Below, one piece after another: positions 51,184 to 60,398 of a stretch of DNA of 64,000 nucleotides. Under the pieces are notes generated by a model that saw nothing but the letters and a program-made list of their open reading frames with translations, ran no database searches and had not been told where the DNA came from. Source of the DNA: Rubrimonas sp036770645 (GTDB lineage: Bacteria > Pseudomonadota > Alphaproteobacteria > Rhodobacterales > Rhodobacteraceae); contig DAIPIU010000001.1 in the NCBI GenBank assembly GCA_036770645.1, positions 39,977 through 103,976 of the forward strand, given 5' to 3'. Every line of letters begins with the position of its first letter. The stretch's first letter is position 1. A program made the position numbers and the translations under genes.

Positions 51184-52146
51184 TCACCCCAGCGTCAGCG
51201 CGACCTTGCCGGCGGCGGCGCGGTCGCGCAGCAGATCCAGCGCCTCCTCGGCGCGGTCGAGCGGCAGCACGTTCGAGACATGCGGGCTGATCGCCCCCTC
51301 CTGCCACCAGGCCAGCAGGCGGCGCAGGCTGTCGCCCAGCACCTCGGGCGCGTGGCGCAGGTAGGCTCCCCAGTAAAGCCCGATCACGTCGAGGTTCTTC
51401 ACCAGCAGATGGTTCGCCGGGATCTGGGGCACCTCGCCGCTGGCGAAGCCGATGGGCAGCAGACGCGCCTCGAAATTCGCCGCGCGCAGGGCCTCGCGCC
51501 AGAGGTCGCCGCCGACGGGATCATAGACGACATCGGCGCCGCCAAGCGCGCGCACCGCATCGCGAAGGCCCCCGGCGTCGACGTCCAGCACGTGATGCGC
51601 GCCCTTGTCCCGCGCCAGCGCCTGCTTGTCGGCCCCCCGCGCGACCGCGATCACCTCGGCGCCCATCAGCCGCCCGATCTCGACCGCGGTCAGGCCCACG
51701 CCGCCGCCCGCGCCCAGCACCAGCAGCCGCTCGCCGGGCTTCATCCGCGCGCGATGGCGCAGCGCGAGCTCCGAGGTGCCGTAGGCGATCTGCAGCGTGG
51801 CGGCGACGGTGTCGGGCATCGCCTCGGGGATGGCCACGCAGGCCGCGGCCGGTGCGCAGACGGCTTCCGCGAAGCCGCCCCAGCCGCAGATGGCCGAGAC
51901 CCGGTCGCCGGGGGCGAGGCCCTCCGCGCCATTTCCCAGGGCGTCGACCACGCCGCAGACCTCGATGCCGGGCGAGAAGGGGATCGGCGGCTTCTCCTGA
52001 TAGCGGCCGGCCACCATCAGCGTGTCGGCGAAGTTGACGCCGCAGGCCAGCACCCGCAGCCGCACCTCGCCCGGGCCCGGTTCGGGCGGGTCGATGTCGT
52101 CCGGCGCCAGAGGCTCGCCCAGCCCATGCGCCCGCATCGCCCGCAT
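51184..52146 (-). CDS. NADPH:quinone oxidoreductase family protein (zinc-free MDR)
   Basis: Medium-chain dehydrogenase/reductase (320 aa) of the quinone oxidoreductase group. The N-terminal GroES-like domain has GVNFADTLMVAGRYQEKPPIPFSPGIEVCGVV; no zinc-binding cysteine set is present. The Rossmann domain has VLGAGGGVGLTAVEIGRLMGAEVIAVARG. The end HVSNVLPLDRAEEALDLLRDRAAAGKVAL is typical. It probably reduces a quinone or an activated alkene with NADPH; the physiological substrate is unknown. Starts at 52146 or 52137 are both possible. Confidence 0.9.
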   Translation of the reverse strand: MRAMRAHGLGEPLAPDDIDPPEPGPGEVRLRVLACGVNFADTLMVAGRYQEKPPIPFSPGIEVCGVVDALGNGAEGLAPGDRVSAICGWGGFAEAVCAPAAACVAIPEAMPDTVAATLQIAYGTSELALRHRARMKPGERLLVLGAGGGVGLTAVEIGRLMGAEVIAVARGADKQALARDKGAHHVLDVDAGGLRDAVRALGGADVVYDPVGGDLWREALRAANFEARLLPIGFASGEVPQIPANHLLVKNLDVIGLYWGAYLRHAPEVLGDSLRRLLAWWQEGAISPHVSNVLPLDRAEEALDLLRDRAAAGKVALTLG

Positions 52147-52415
52147 CGCCCGCTCCAGCGCCGTCCCCCGCGTTCCGCGCCGCGGCGCAACAGCCTAGCG
52201 CCGCGGCCGTGCCTGCGCCAAGGGGCGACCGCCGGCCGGGCTATGCGCGGCCGGCGCGGCGCCCCCATGCCCTGCGGCGCCGCCGAGGCGCCCGCGAGCG
52301 CCATGGCGGGACTGCGCCGGCTGCGCATAGTCCGGCCGCACGCCCGCATGCTATGTCCGCGGCAGGATCGACCGGCCAACGCCGTTCGAACGGATGTTCG
52401 CCCGGGGGCCACGCC
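52147..52415. other. Intergenic region upstream of the SHOCT gene
   Basis: This 269-nt stretch between divergent genes is GC-rich. No RNA gene, riboswitch or repeat is recognised in it. It should hold promoters for the flanking quinone oxidoreductase and SHOCT genes, but no convincing boxes were found. Confidence 0.4.
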
Positions 52416-53213
52416 ATGACCATGCTGACCGATGAGGGCCGCGCCGCCCTCGACGAGCTCGCCGCCCGCCACGGCATCTCTCAGGACGCCGCGCTGCACA
52501 TGCTGGTCGCCGTGTCGAACGGCGGCGGGACCATGGCGCAGTTCTCGCACCCGGAGGTCGGCGGCATGGGCCAATGGTCCATGGGCGGCATGATCATGGT
52601 CGGCGACATGTTCAACAACGGCCTGAAGGCCCGGGTCGACGCGCTGTGCAACGATCTTACGGCGCTGCTGCGCGGCCCGTCTCCCTTCGCGCGGCCCGCG
52701 GGCGGCGCGCCCGGCTGGGGCGGGGCCTGGTGGCCCGGTTCGCTGGGCCTCGGCCAGCCGGCCTCGTCCGGCGCGCAGAACGGCATGCGCTATGCGTATT
52801 TCCCGGACGCCCGCCGCCTCGCGGTCGACGCGGGCGGTTCGGTGATGGTCTACGACACCGGCGAGCACGCCATCGGCGGCTTCGGCCAGCAGCAGGGCGG
52901 CGACGCCTCCATCACGCTGTCCAGCCAGTACGGAACCGTGCGCCTGTCGGATCTGCCGGTCGTGTGGCCGGCCCGGGCCGAGGCCGCCCCGGTCCAGCGG
53001 CCGGCGCCGCCGCAGGCCGACGCGCCGCGGCAGGCCGCCGGGCAGCAGGGCGCATGGCAGGAAGCCGCCTCCGGGTCGCCCGGGCCGCAGCACGGGACGG
53101 GCGCGCCGGATCCCTTCGCGGCGCTGGAGAAGCTCGGGGCCCTGCGCGATCGCGGCGTGCTGACCGAGGCCGAGTTCGCCGCCAAGAAGGCCGAGATCCT
53201 CTCCCGTCTCTGA
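52416..53213 (+). CDS. SHOCT domain-containing protein
   Basis: A 265-aa soluble protein. The C-terminal 32 residues (FAALEKLGALRDRGVLTEAEFAAKKAEILSRL in pattern) are a SHOCT domain, a short oligomerisation helix pair. The N-terminal part (1-85) is helical with a Met/Gly-rich stretch (MGQWSMGGMIMVGDMF), a beta-rich middle follows (125-190: AYFPDARRLAVDAGGSVMVYDTGEH), then a Pro/Gln/Ala-rich linker (190-235). The function is unknown. Its architecture is common in Rhodobacterales. Confidence 0.82.
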   Translation: MTMLTDEGRAALDELAARHGISQDAALHMLVAVSNGGGTMAQFSHPEVGGMGQWSMGGMIMVGDMFNNGLKARVDALCNDLTALLRGPSPFARPAGGAPGWGGAWWPGSLGLGQPASSGAQNGMRYAYFPDARRLAVDAGGSVMVYDTGEHAIGGFGQQQGGDASITLSSQYGTVRLSDLPVVWPARAEAAPVQRPAPPQADAPRQAAGQQGAWQEAASGSPGPQHGTGAPDPFAALEKLGALRDRGVLTEAEFAAKKAEILSRL

Positions 53214-53358
53214 CACGGTCGCCGCGCGCCCTGACGCATGCCGGCCGCGCCTGCGGCCTTTGCGCGCAATTTTCCCTTCAGGGCGGTTGATTACCGTCCC
53301 CGGTTGCGCGGACGATGGCGGCACCCGCCGTCGCGCGGCCCGACGCTGGAGACGCGCA

Positions 53359-55788
53359 ATGTACGGAGCTTTCGCCGACACCCTGCTGGCCGCCGAGACC
53401 GGCGCACCGCCCAGCGTGGATGCCCTGCGCGAGGCCATCGCGCGCCACCTGCGCTATTCCATCGGCAAGGATCCCAAGACCGCCACGGTCTCGGACTGGC
53501 GGCTGGCGCTGTCGCGGGCGATCCGCGACCTGCTGGTCGACCCCTGGTTCGCCACCACGGGCAAGGTTTACGGGGCCAACCGCAAGCGGGTCTACTATCT
53601 GTCGATGGAGTTCCTCATCGGCCGGCTGCTCGAGGACGCCATCCACAACATCGGCCTCGAGGACCAGGCGCGCTGCGCCGTCGAGAGCTTCGATGTCGAC
53701 TACCGCGCGCTTGTGGCCGACGAGCCCGACGCCGCGCTGGGCAATGGCGGGCTGGGGCGCCTTGCGGCGTGCTTCCTCGATTCCATGTCCACCGTGGGCG
53801 TCGCCGCCCATGGCTACGGCATCCGCTATGCCCATGGCCTGTTCAGGCAGTCGTTCCACGATGGCTGGCAGGGCGAGGAAGCCGAGGACTGGCTGCGCCA
53901 GGCGCATCCGTGGGAGTTCGAGCGCTCGGAATCCGCCTATCCGATCTCCTTCGGCGGCGAGGCGCGCGAGACCGGCGGGTCGGGCATGTGGAAACCCGCC
54001 GACACGGTCATGGCGGTGGCCTACGACACGCCCGTGCCGGGCTGGCGCGGGCGCTGGGCCAACACCCTGCGTCTGTGGTCGGCGCATCCGGTGTTCGAGT
54101 TCGACCTCGAGCGCTTCAACCACGGCGACTATCTCGGGGCCGCGGCGCCGGCCGTGTTCGCCGAGACCATCTCGCGCGTGCTCTACCCCGACGACACCAC
54201 CCCCCAGGGCAAGGAGCTGCGGCTGAAGCAGGAGTATTTCTTCACCGCCGCCTCGCTGGCGGACATCCTGCGGCGCTTCCTGCTGGCCTCGAACGACCTG
54301 CGCAAGCTGCCCGAGGCGGTGGCGATCCAGCTCAACGACACCCATCCCGCCATCGCCGGGCCGGAGCTGGTGCGCCTGATGGTGGACCATCACGGCCTGC
54401 CCTTCGACGAGGCCTTCGAGATCGCGCGCCGCTGCCTGAACTACACCAACCACACCCTGCTGCCCGAGGCGCTCGAGCGCTGGTCGGTCGACTTGATGTG
54501 GCGGGCGCTGCCGCGGCACATGCAGATCATCGAACGCATCGACGCCCATCATGCCGCCGAGCACCGCCGCCCCCAGTCGGTCAGGATCATCGACAACGGC
54601 GAGGTGCGCATGGGCGACCTCGCCTTCATCGCCGCCAGCCGCGTGAACGGCGTCTCGGCGCTGCACACCGATCTGATGAAGAAGACGGTGTTCGCCGACC
54701 TGCACGCCCTGCACCCAGAGCGCATCGTGAACCAGACCAACGGCGTCACGCCGCGGCGCTGGATCTGGGGCTGCAACCCGGGGCTGCGCGACCTGTGGTG
54801 CGAGGCCTCGGGCGGCGAGGACTGGGTCACCGACCTCGACCGCCTGCGCGAGCTCGAGCCGCTGGCCGACGACGCCGCGTTCCGCGAACGCTTCATGGCG
54901 GTCAAGACGGCGAACAAGGCGCGGCTCGGGCGCTGGCTGGCGCAGACCCATGGCGTCGAGATCGCCCCGGAGGCGATGTTCGACATCCAGATAAAGCGGA
55001 TCCACGAATACAAGCGCCAGCTGCTGAACGCGCTCGAGGCGGCTGCCCTGCGCAACGCCATCCGTCACGACCCCGGCGCGCACTGGACGCCGCGGGTCAA
55101 GATCTTCGGCGGCAAGGCGGCGCCGGGCTATGCCATGGCCAAGCTGATCATCAAGCTGATCAACGACATCGGCCGCACCATCAATAATGATCCATACTGC
55201 AAGGGCCGCCTGTCGGTGGTCTATCCGCCCAACTACAACGTCTCGATGGCCGAGATCCTGATCCCCGCGGCCGACCTGTCGGAGCAGATCTCGACCGCGG
55301 GCAAGGAGGCCTCGGGGACGGGCAACATGAAGTTCGCCATGAACGGCGCGCTGACCATCGGCACGCTGGACGGGGCCAACGTCGAGATCCTCGAGGCGGT
55401 GGGCGCGGACAACATCTTCATCTTCGGCGCCACCGCTGACGAGGTGCTGGCGCGCCGGCAGGCCGGCTACGACCCCTCGGCCGCCATCGCCGCCGACCCG
55501 CGGCTGGCCGAAGTCGTGGACCAGATCGCCGCGGGCGCCTTCAGCCACGGCGACCGCGACCGCTTCGGACCGCTCGTCGACAACCTGCGCCACCATGACT
55601 GGTTCCAGGTCGCGGCCGACTTCACCGCCTACTGGGACGCCCAGCGCGCCGTGGACCGCGCCTGGGCCGCCCCCGACGACTGGGCCCGCAGGGCGATCCT
55701 GAACGCCGTGTGCATGGGCCATTTCAGCTCGGACCGCACCATCCGCGGCTACGCGAAGGAGGTGTGGGGGGTGGAGCCGGCGTTCTGA
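53359..55788 (+). CDS. glgP: Glycogen/starch/alpha-glucan phosphorylase
   Basis: PLP-dependent phosphorolysis of alpha-1,4-glucan to glucose-1-phosphate (809 aa). PLP lysine K658 lies in GTGNMKFAMNGALTIGTLDGANVEI; other motifs are VYYLSMEFLIGRLL, GNGGLGRLAACFLDSM, QLNDTHPAIAGPELVRLM and KIFGGKAAPGYAMAK. The ATG at 53359 gives the usual YGAFADTLL start and drops an unconserved extension. No other glycogen genes (glgA, B, C, X) are next to it, unlike many relatives where they form an operon. Confidence 0.96.
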   Translation: MYGAFADTLLAAETGAPPSVDALREAIARHLRYSIGKDPKTATVSDWRLALSRAIRDLLVDPWFATTGKVYGANRKRVYYLSMEFLIGRLLEDAIHNIGLEDQARCAVESFDVDYRALVADEPDAALGNGGLGRLAACFLDSMSTVGVAAHGYGIRYAHGLFRQSFHDGWQGEEAEDWLRQAHPWEFERSESAYPISFGGEARETGGSGMWKPADTVMAVAYDTPVPGWRGRWANTLRLWSAHPVFEFDLERFNHGDYLGAAAPAVFAETISRVLYPDDTTPQGKELRLKQEYFFTAASLADILRRFLLASNDLRKLPEAVAIQLNDTHPAIAGPELVRLMVDHHGLPFDEAFEIARRCLNYTNHTLLPEALERWSVDLMWRALPRHMQIIERIDAHHAAEHRRPQSVRIIDNGEVRMGDLAFIAASRVNGVSALHTDLMKKTVFADLHALHPERIVNQTNGVTPRRWIWGCNPGLRDLWCEASGGEDWVTDLDRLRELEPLADDAAFRERFMAVKTANKARLGRWLAQTHGVEIAPEAMFDIQIKRIHEYKRQLLNALEAAALRNAIRHDPGAHWTPRVKIFGGKAAPGYAMAKLIIKLINDIGRTINNDPYCKGRLSVVYPPNYNVSMAEILIPAADLSEQISTAGKEASGTGNMKFAMNGALTIGTLDGANVEILEAVGADNIFIFGATADEVLARRQAGYDPSAAIAADPRLAEVVDQIAAGAFSHGDRDRFGPLVDNLRHHDWFQVAADFTAYWDAQRAVDRAWAAPDDWARRAILNAVCMGHFSSDRTIRGYAKEVWGVEPAF

Positions 55789-55821
55789 GTGTCGTCCCGT
55801 TCCGCCATCGCGCGCAGGGGG

Positions 55822-55851
55822 CTTTCGCGGGCGGCCGGGATCGCCTATATC
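55822..55851 (+). promoter_or_regulatory. Candidate promoter of the tmRNA gene
   Basis: TATATC (55846-55851) resembles a -10 box, with CTTTCG (55822-55827) 18 nt upstream as a poor -35. The implied start (about 55858) lies just before the tmRNA acceptor piece. Only the -10 is persuasive. Confidence 0.35.
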
Positions 55852-55857
55852 TCAAAG

Positions 55858-56170
55858 GCCGCCGCAAGGCGGCTATGGCGATAAACGCGCGTGTAATAGG
55901 CGGTTCGGACCCGGGGGCGGTACCCGGCGGCTCCACCAACCCTCCCGTTCGTTGCGGGACAAGGGGCCGAAACAGGATCGACGGACGCGTAAAGACGTTG
56001 CTTTCGCTCGGTGAGCCACCACCGTTATCGGTGCAAACAGTACAGTTGCCAACGACAACCGTGCTCCGGTGGCCGTCGCCGCGTAAGCGGTGACCAAACC
56101 GAAACCAAGTCCCATGGCTTAGCCGCCATGGGCGGGGCCGCCGGCGCCTGGCAACAGAAGCCGGCACTTC
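55858..56170 (+). ncRNA. ssrA: Circularly permuted two-piece tmRNA
   Basis: The order is permuted: the acceptor piece comes first and ends in CGGCTCC-A-CCA (55928-55938), a short spacer follows (55939-55962), and the coding piece starts GGGGCCGAAACAGG at 55963. GGGGCCG pairs with CGGCTCC to give the 7-bp acceptor stem with one G-U. The tag frame at 56048-56086 reads ANDNRAPVAVAA then TAA, the form expected for Rhodobacterales. The outer ends are estimated; the acceptor piece 5' end is near 55860 and the coding piece 3' end near 56170. It rescues stalled ribosomes and marks products for proteolysis. Confidence 0.93.
56048..56086 (+). other. tmRNA tag reading frame
   Basis: Twelve codons encode ANDNRAPVAVAA and are followed by a TAA stop (56084-56086). 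The AANDN-like start and the AVAA end match the SspB- and ClpX-binding parts of alphaproteobacterial tags. The exact resume codon (GCC at 56048 is assumed) cannot be proven from the sequence. Confidence 0.85.
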
Positions 56171-56247
56171 CCCCCTTTGTCGCGCCCGCCCCCCGCTTTC
56201 GCGCCGGTTCGAATCGGCTATGGTCGAGGTTCGCGACCGGGGGATGC

Positions 56248-56715
56248 ATGGCGGGGCAGGGCTTCAATTACGGGCGGCTGATGCAGCGGGCGCTGCGCGG
56301 GCTGATGGCCGAGGTTCTGGGCCAGGTGGCCAAGCGCGGGCTGCCCGGGGGCCATCACTTCTTCATCTCGTTCGACGTCGCGCATCCCGGCGTCGACATG
56401 CCCGACTGGCTGCGCGCCGAGCATCCCAAGGAACTGGCCATCGTGCTGCAGCACGAATTCCACGATCTCGCCGTGGCCGCCGACCGGTTCTCGGTGTCGC
56501 TGTCGTTCCAGAACCGCCTCGCGACGCTGGTGGTGCCCTTCGACGCGGTCACCACCTTCGCCGATCCGTCCGAGAATTTCGGCCTGCGCTTCGACGCCGC
56601 CGAGGGCGAGGGCGGCCCGACCGATCCCGGCGGCGACGATCCGGGGCCGAAGGGACCGAAACCGCCCGAGGGCGAGGCCGAGGTGGTCCGGCTCGACCGG
56701 TTCCGCAAGCGGTAG
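56248..56715 (+). CDS. sspB: ClpXP adaptor SspB, alpha type
   Basis: A 155-aa adaptor that binds ssrA-tagged proteins and hands them to ClpXP. Residues 1-115 form the substrate-binding domain (YGRLMQRALRGLMAEVL, GHHFFISFDVAHPGVDMPDWL, LQHEFHDLAVAADRFSVSLSF, LVVPFDAVTTFADPSENFGL). A disordered Pro/Gly/Asp-rich linker (118-145) follows, and the tail EVVRLDRFRKR is the ClpX-docking peptide of alpha-type SspB. It lies about 80 nt downstream of the tmRNA coding piece on the same strand. Confidence 0.94.
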   Translation: MAGQGFNYGRLMQRALRGLMAEVLGQVAKRGLPGGHHFFISFDVAHPGVDMPDWLRAEHPKELAIVLQHEFHDLAVAADRFSVSLSFQNRLATLVVPFDAVTTFADPSENFGLRFDAAEGEGGPTDPGGDDPGPKGPKPPEGEAEVVRLDRFRKR

Positions 56716-56721
56716 CGGCGC

Positions 56722-58890
56722 TCAGAGAGCGTGGAGCAGGCTTGCGGCGTCGTCGGTCCATGGTCGCCCGCCATCGTCGGCCAGGGCGGTCCAGCAGCCC
56801 CCCTGCGGCAGCGCGGCCGCGACGCGCGACAGCGCCGCGACGACGCTGGGCGATTCGCCCGGTGCCAGCCCGTCCGCGGCTTCGCGTCGGCAGAGCGTCG
56901 CCGGCGCCCCGACGGCCGCCGCGCCGCGACCCGCGATCCGGGCGAGGTCGAGATGGCGGTTGGACAGGTGAAGCAGAACCACGCCTTCCGGCGACAGCCG
57001 CGACAGGTAGAGTTCGAGCGCCTCTGTCGTCATGAGGTGGATGGGAACGGCGTCCGAACTGTAGGCGTCGATCAGAAGCACGTCGAACCCGTCGGCGGGC
57101 CGGTCGGCCAGCGTCAGCCTCGCATCGCCGATCACGGTGGGCGCACTGCCTGCGCAGGCCGTCATGTAGTCGAACAGCGCCGGATCGCGGGCGATGCGGT
57201 CGACCAGCGGATCGATCTCGAAGAACGTCCATGGCTGGCCGGGCTTCGCATGACAGGCCACGGCCCCCACGCCAAGGCCGACGATCCCGATGCGGGCGGT
57301 TTCGGGGGCGGTGGACAGCGTCGCGCCGATGGGCCCGGCAGCGTGGTAGTAGGCGATCGGGGTCGGGCGGCCGCCGCGCTCGGACAGGAACTGGGCGCCG
57401 TGGATGGTGCTTCCGTGCGAGAACGCCCGCTGGCCCTGATCCGGGTGGTCGTGCACGGCGTAGACGCCGAAGAAGCTGCGCCCCCGCATCACCGCGTCCG
57501 ATCCGGACCATGCCGTGACGGCGGTCGCCACCGCGAGCGCCGCGAGCGCGTGCGCGACCGGCCGCGAGGCCAGCGCCGCGAGCGCCGCGAATGCGCTGGC
57601 GCCTGCAAGCCATGACGGCGCGCCGAGCGCATCGGCCGCGGCGACCGCCGCGCCGATCAGAACAAGCGCCAGCACGGCCGCGCCCGTGTCGCGGATCAGC
57701 GCGCCGGGCCCGGTCCAGCCCGCGAGCGCGAGGCCCGTGGCGGCGAGGATCATCGGGAATTCCGCCGGACCATCGAACGCCACGGGGGCGACAACCGCGT
57801 TGAACACGCCGCCGAGTGCGCCGCCGGCCGACAGGGCGAGGTAGAACGCCGTGAGGCCCGCCTCGTCCGGCCGGCTCTCGTAGAGGCGACGGTGCACGGC
57901 GCAGGCCACGGCGAAGAACCCCGCGAACAGCAGCGCCACGGAAGCGCCGGCAACGGGGGTGGCGCCGCGGCCGGCCAGCGCCAGAACGAGGCAGCCCGCG
58001 CCCAGCACGAGGGCGAACCGGTTCGCGCGCTGCGAAAACACCCGCGCCGTCCCCGAGAAGGCCATCACGAAGCTGAGGAGGTAAAGGCCCAGCGGCGCGA
58101 TCCACAGCAGCGGGAACGCCCCGACATCGGTCGTGACGAGTTGCGTCACCCCGAGCATCAGGCTCGACGGAAGGAAGGCGATGGCCGCCCAGGCTGCCAG
58201 TCGCGCGAGGCCCGGTCCGGCCGCGCGACGGCGCGTCCGCAAGACCGGGGATGCCGGGTCCGCGCCGGCGATCATCGTCCGGGCGCACCCTGCCAGCAGC
58301 CCTGCCAGCAGGATGTAGCCCGCGGACCAGCCGAGCGCGGCGCTGCCGACGCCGATCGCGGGTTCGACGACGAACGCGAAGGCCACGAGGGCCGCTGCCG
58401 ACCCTGCGTTGCTTGCGGCGTAGAGGAAATAGGGGTCCGCGGCCCCCGCGGTCCCGGACGCGGCGAACCATTTCTGCAGCAATGGCGCATTGGCCGACAG
58501 GGCGAAGAACGGCAGGCCCACGCCCGCCGCCAGCAGCGACAGGGTCTGCGCCGTGACGCCGGACGCCGCGTCGACGCGCCAGTCATGCGGCAGGGCGAGC
58601 GGCAGGGCGGCCATCGCGCCGAGGGTCACGAGGCCGTGCACGACGACCTGCCGGGCGGGCGACAGGAGCCTGACCAGCAGATGCGCATAGGCGTAGCCCG
58701 CCAGCAGGGCGCACTGGAAGAACAGCATCGCGGTGGTCCAGACCGCCGGCGCGCCCCCCAGCGCGGGCAGGATCATGCGCGCATAGATCGGCTGGATCGA
58801 GAACAGCAGCGCCGCGCTGACGCCGATCGTGGCGACGAACAGCGCGCGTGCCGGCGACTGTCGGGATGCGGCGGTTGCACCGGAAGGCAT
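56722..58890 (-). CDS. Fused membrane transporter-like / spermidine synthase-like protein
   Basis: A 722-aa protein. Residues 20-490 contain about 12-14 hydrophobic helices, as in the so-called fused MFS/spermidine synthase proteins. Residues 520-722 form a SAM-dependent methyltransferase-like fold of the spermidine synthase type: GIVGLGVGAVA (glycine loop), FFEIDPLVDRIA, VIGDARLTL and LLIDAYSSDAVPIHLMTTEAL (with the D-A-Y-S region). True aminopropyl transfer is unproven for such fusions. The start MPSGATA at 58890 follows an AGGAG site. It converges on sspB with only 6 nt between stops. Confidence 0.87.
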   Translation of the reverse strand: MPSGATAASRQSPARALFVATIGVSAALLFSIQPIYARMILPALGGAPAVWTTAMLFFQCALLAGYAYAHLLVRLLSPARQVVVHGLVTLGAMAALPLALPHDWRVDAASGVTAQTLSLLAAGVGLPFFALSANAPLLQKWFAASGTAGAADPYFLYAASNAGSAAALVAFAFVVEPAIGVGSAALGWSAGYILLAGLLAGCARTMIAGADPASPVLRTRRRAAGPGLARLAAWAAIAFLPSSLMLGVTQLVTTDVGAFPLLWIAPLGLYLLSFVMAFSGTARVFSQRANRFALVLGAGCLVLALAGRGATPVAGASVALLFAGFFAVACAVHRRLYESRPDEAGLTAFYLALSAGGALGGVFNAVVAPVAFDGPAEFPMILAATGLALAGWTGPGALIRDTGAAVLALVLIGAAVAAADALGAPSWLAGASAFAALAALASRPVAHALAALAVATAVTAWSGSDAVMRGRSFFGVYAVHDHPDQGQRAFSHGSTIHGAQFLSERGGRPTPIAYYHAAGPIGATLSTAPETARIGIVGLGVGAVACHAKPGQPWTFFEIDPLVDRIARDPALFDYMTACAGSAPTVIGDARLTLADRPADGFDVLLIDAYSSDAVPIHLMTTEALELYLSRLSPEGVVLLHLSNRHLDLARIAGRGAAAVGAPATLCRREAADGLAPGESPSVVAALSRVAAALPQGGCWTALADDGGRPWTDDAASLLHAL

Positions 58891-58957
58891 CGGCGGCTCC
58901 TGGGCACGGCAAGACCGTGCGATAGGGCGCGAGGATCGTTCCGATTTCTCTAACGGA

Positions 58958-59530
58958 TCAGGCGTTGCCCCCGGTCGCCGACAGAAGCCACGGCGTCGCG
59001 CCGAGCTTCGCGAGCGCCTTCTCCCACTTTGCCGCATCGTTCGAGGAGAACAGGATCTCCTCGTCCGCGTCGCAGGTCAGCCAGCCGTTGTGCTGCAGTT
59101 CGCGCTCCAGCTGGTGCGGCGCCCAGCCGGAATAGCCAAGCGCGATCATGGCCCGGCGGGGTCCGCGCCCCTCGGCCATGGCGCGCAGCACGTCGAGCGT
59201 CGCGGTCAGGCTCACCTCGTCGTCGACGCGCAGGGTGGCGTCCTCGACGAAGAAATCCGAGGAATGCAGCACGAAGCCGCGGCCCATCTCGACCGGGCCG
59301 CCGAAATGCACGTCCGAGCTCTGGGTCTGGGGGCCGGTGTCGATCTCGAGCTGGCCCATCAGCTCCTCGAATGTCACGCCGGTCGCCGGACGGTTGACGA
59401 CAAGCCCCATGGCCCCTTCATCGGAATGGGAGCACATGTAGATGACGGTCCGCTCGAAGCGCTTGTCGCCCATGCCCGGCATGGCGATGAGCAGGCGGCC
59501 GCTGAGATGGCGAGGCTCGGAGTCGTTCAT
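58958..59530 (-). CDS. YqgE/AlgH family protein
   Basis: A 190-aa protein of the UPF0301 family. Signatures: LSGRLLIAMPGMGDKRFERTVIYMCSHSDEGAMGLVVNRP near the N-terminus, VHFGGPVEMGRGFVLHS in the middle and ALGYSGWAPHQLERELQHNGWL later. The function is unsettled; AlgH was linked to alginate regulation in Pseudomonas. Its start codon (59530-59528) overlaps, as CATG, the possible start of the DsbD-like gene on the other strand. Confidence 0.93.
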   Translation of the reverse strand: MNDSEPRHLSGRLLIAMPGMGDKRFERTVIYMCSHSDEGAMGLVVNRPATGVTFEELMGQLEIDTGPQTQSSDVHFGGPVEMGRGFVLHSSDFFVEDATLRVDDEVSLTATLDVLRAMAEGRGPRRAMIALGYSGWAPHQLERELQHNGWLTCDADEEILFSSNDAAKWEKALAKLGATPWLLSATGGNA

Positions 59531-60398
59531 GGCAGGGATGATGGGACGGGGGCGCGCCTCCATCAAGGCCCGCGGGACGGGCGGCGCGATTGCCGCGGTC
59601 GCCGCCTTCGCTTCTGCCGCGGCGGCCGCCGCCTTCGCCGCCTCTGCGACGGAGCCGCCGCCGGCGACGCTGCGGCTGGTCGCCGGCGTGCCGCTCGAGG
59701 GCGGCGGGCGGCTGGCGGGGCTGGAGTTCGCCATGGCCGCGGGGTGGAAGACCTACTGGCGCAATCCGGGCGATGCCGGCGTGCCGCCGGTGTTCGACTG
59801 GTCGGGCTCGCGCAACCTCGCCGCGGTGACGGTGGAGTGGCCCGCGCCGGAGCTGTTCGACAGTTTCGGCTTCGCCACGCTCGGCTATGCCGACATCGCC
59901 ACCCTGCCCCTGCGCGTGACGCCCGCCGATCCCGCCCGGCCCGTCGCGCTGCGTCTGGCGCTCGATTACGGCGTCTGCGCCGACATCTGCATCGCCGACC
60001 GCGCGGAGCTGGCGCTGACCATCGCGCCCGATGCCCGCGCGGAGGGGGCGGCCGCCATTGCGGCGGCGCTCGGCGCGCTGCCGACCCCGGCGCGTGAGGC
60101 GGGGGTCCTGTCCGCCGAATGCGGCCTCACCGGGTCGGGGGCCGCGCGGGAATTCGCCGCGACGCTGCGCTTCGATGCGCCGCCGCCCGCGCCCGCGCAT
60201 GCCGTGGTCGAGGGGCCCGACACGCTGTGGATCGGCCCCGTCGCGGTCGCGGTCGACGGTGCGGCGATGGCGCTGTCGGCCGAGGCGCAACTCGCGGATC
60301 CCGCCGCTTGGGTCGCGCGCGACGCCTTCCGCATCACGCTGCTGGGCGCGGGCCTTGGGGCCGCAGGCGCCGTGGAGGTGGCGGGTTGCGCGTCATAG
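59529..60398 (+). CDS. Exported DsbD-alpha-like (thiol:disulfide interchange domain) protein
   Basis: A 289-aa protein with a long Ala-rich signal region (about 18-40) and a mature part matching the N-terminal DsbD domain: FAMAAGWKTYWRNPGDAGVPPVFDW, LGYADIATLPLRVTP and the pattern DYGVCADICIAD with C150 and C154. The spacing is C-x3-C, not the C-x5-C of E. coli DsbD-alpha. No transmembrane DsbD part is attached, so it must receive electrons from another protein. The ATG at 59529 is used here; ATGs at 59538 and 59541 are alternatives. Confidence 0.85.
   Translation: MAGMMGRGRASIKARGTGGAIAAVAAFASAAAAAAFAASATEPPPATLRLVAGVPLEGGGRLAGLEFAMAAGWKTYWRNPGDAGVPPVFDWSGSRNLAAVTVEWPAPELFDSFGFATLGYADIATLPLRVTPADPARPVALRLALDYGVCADICIADRAELALTIAPDARAEGAAAIAAALGALPTPAREAGVLSAECGLTGSGAAREFAATLRFDAPPPAPAHAVVEGPDTLWIGPVAVAVDGAAMALSAEAQLADPAAWVARDAFRITLLGAGLGAAGAVEVAGCAS

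Noticed and set aside
55710..56167. Protein frames on both strands over the tmRNA region
   Set aside because: The interval is explained by the permuted tmRNA, with a 7-bp acceptor stem, an encoded CCA and a tag peptide. The frames have no homology.
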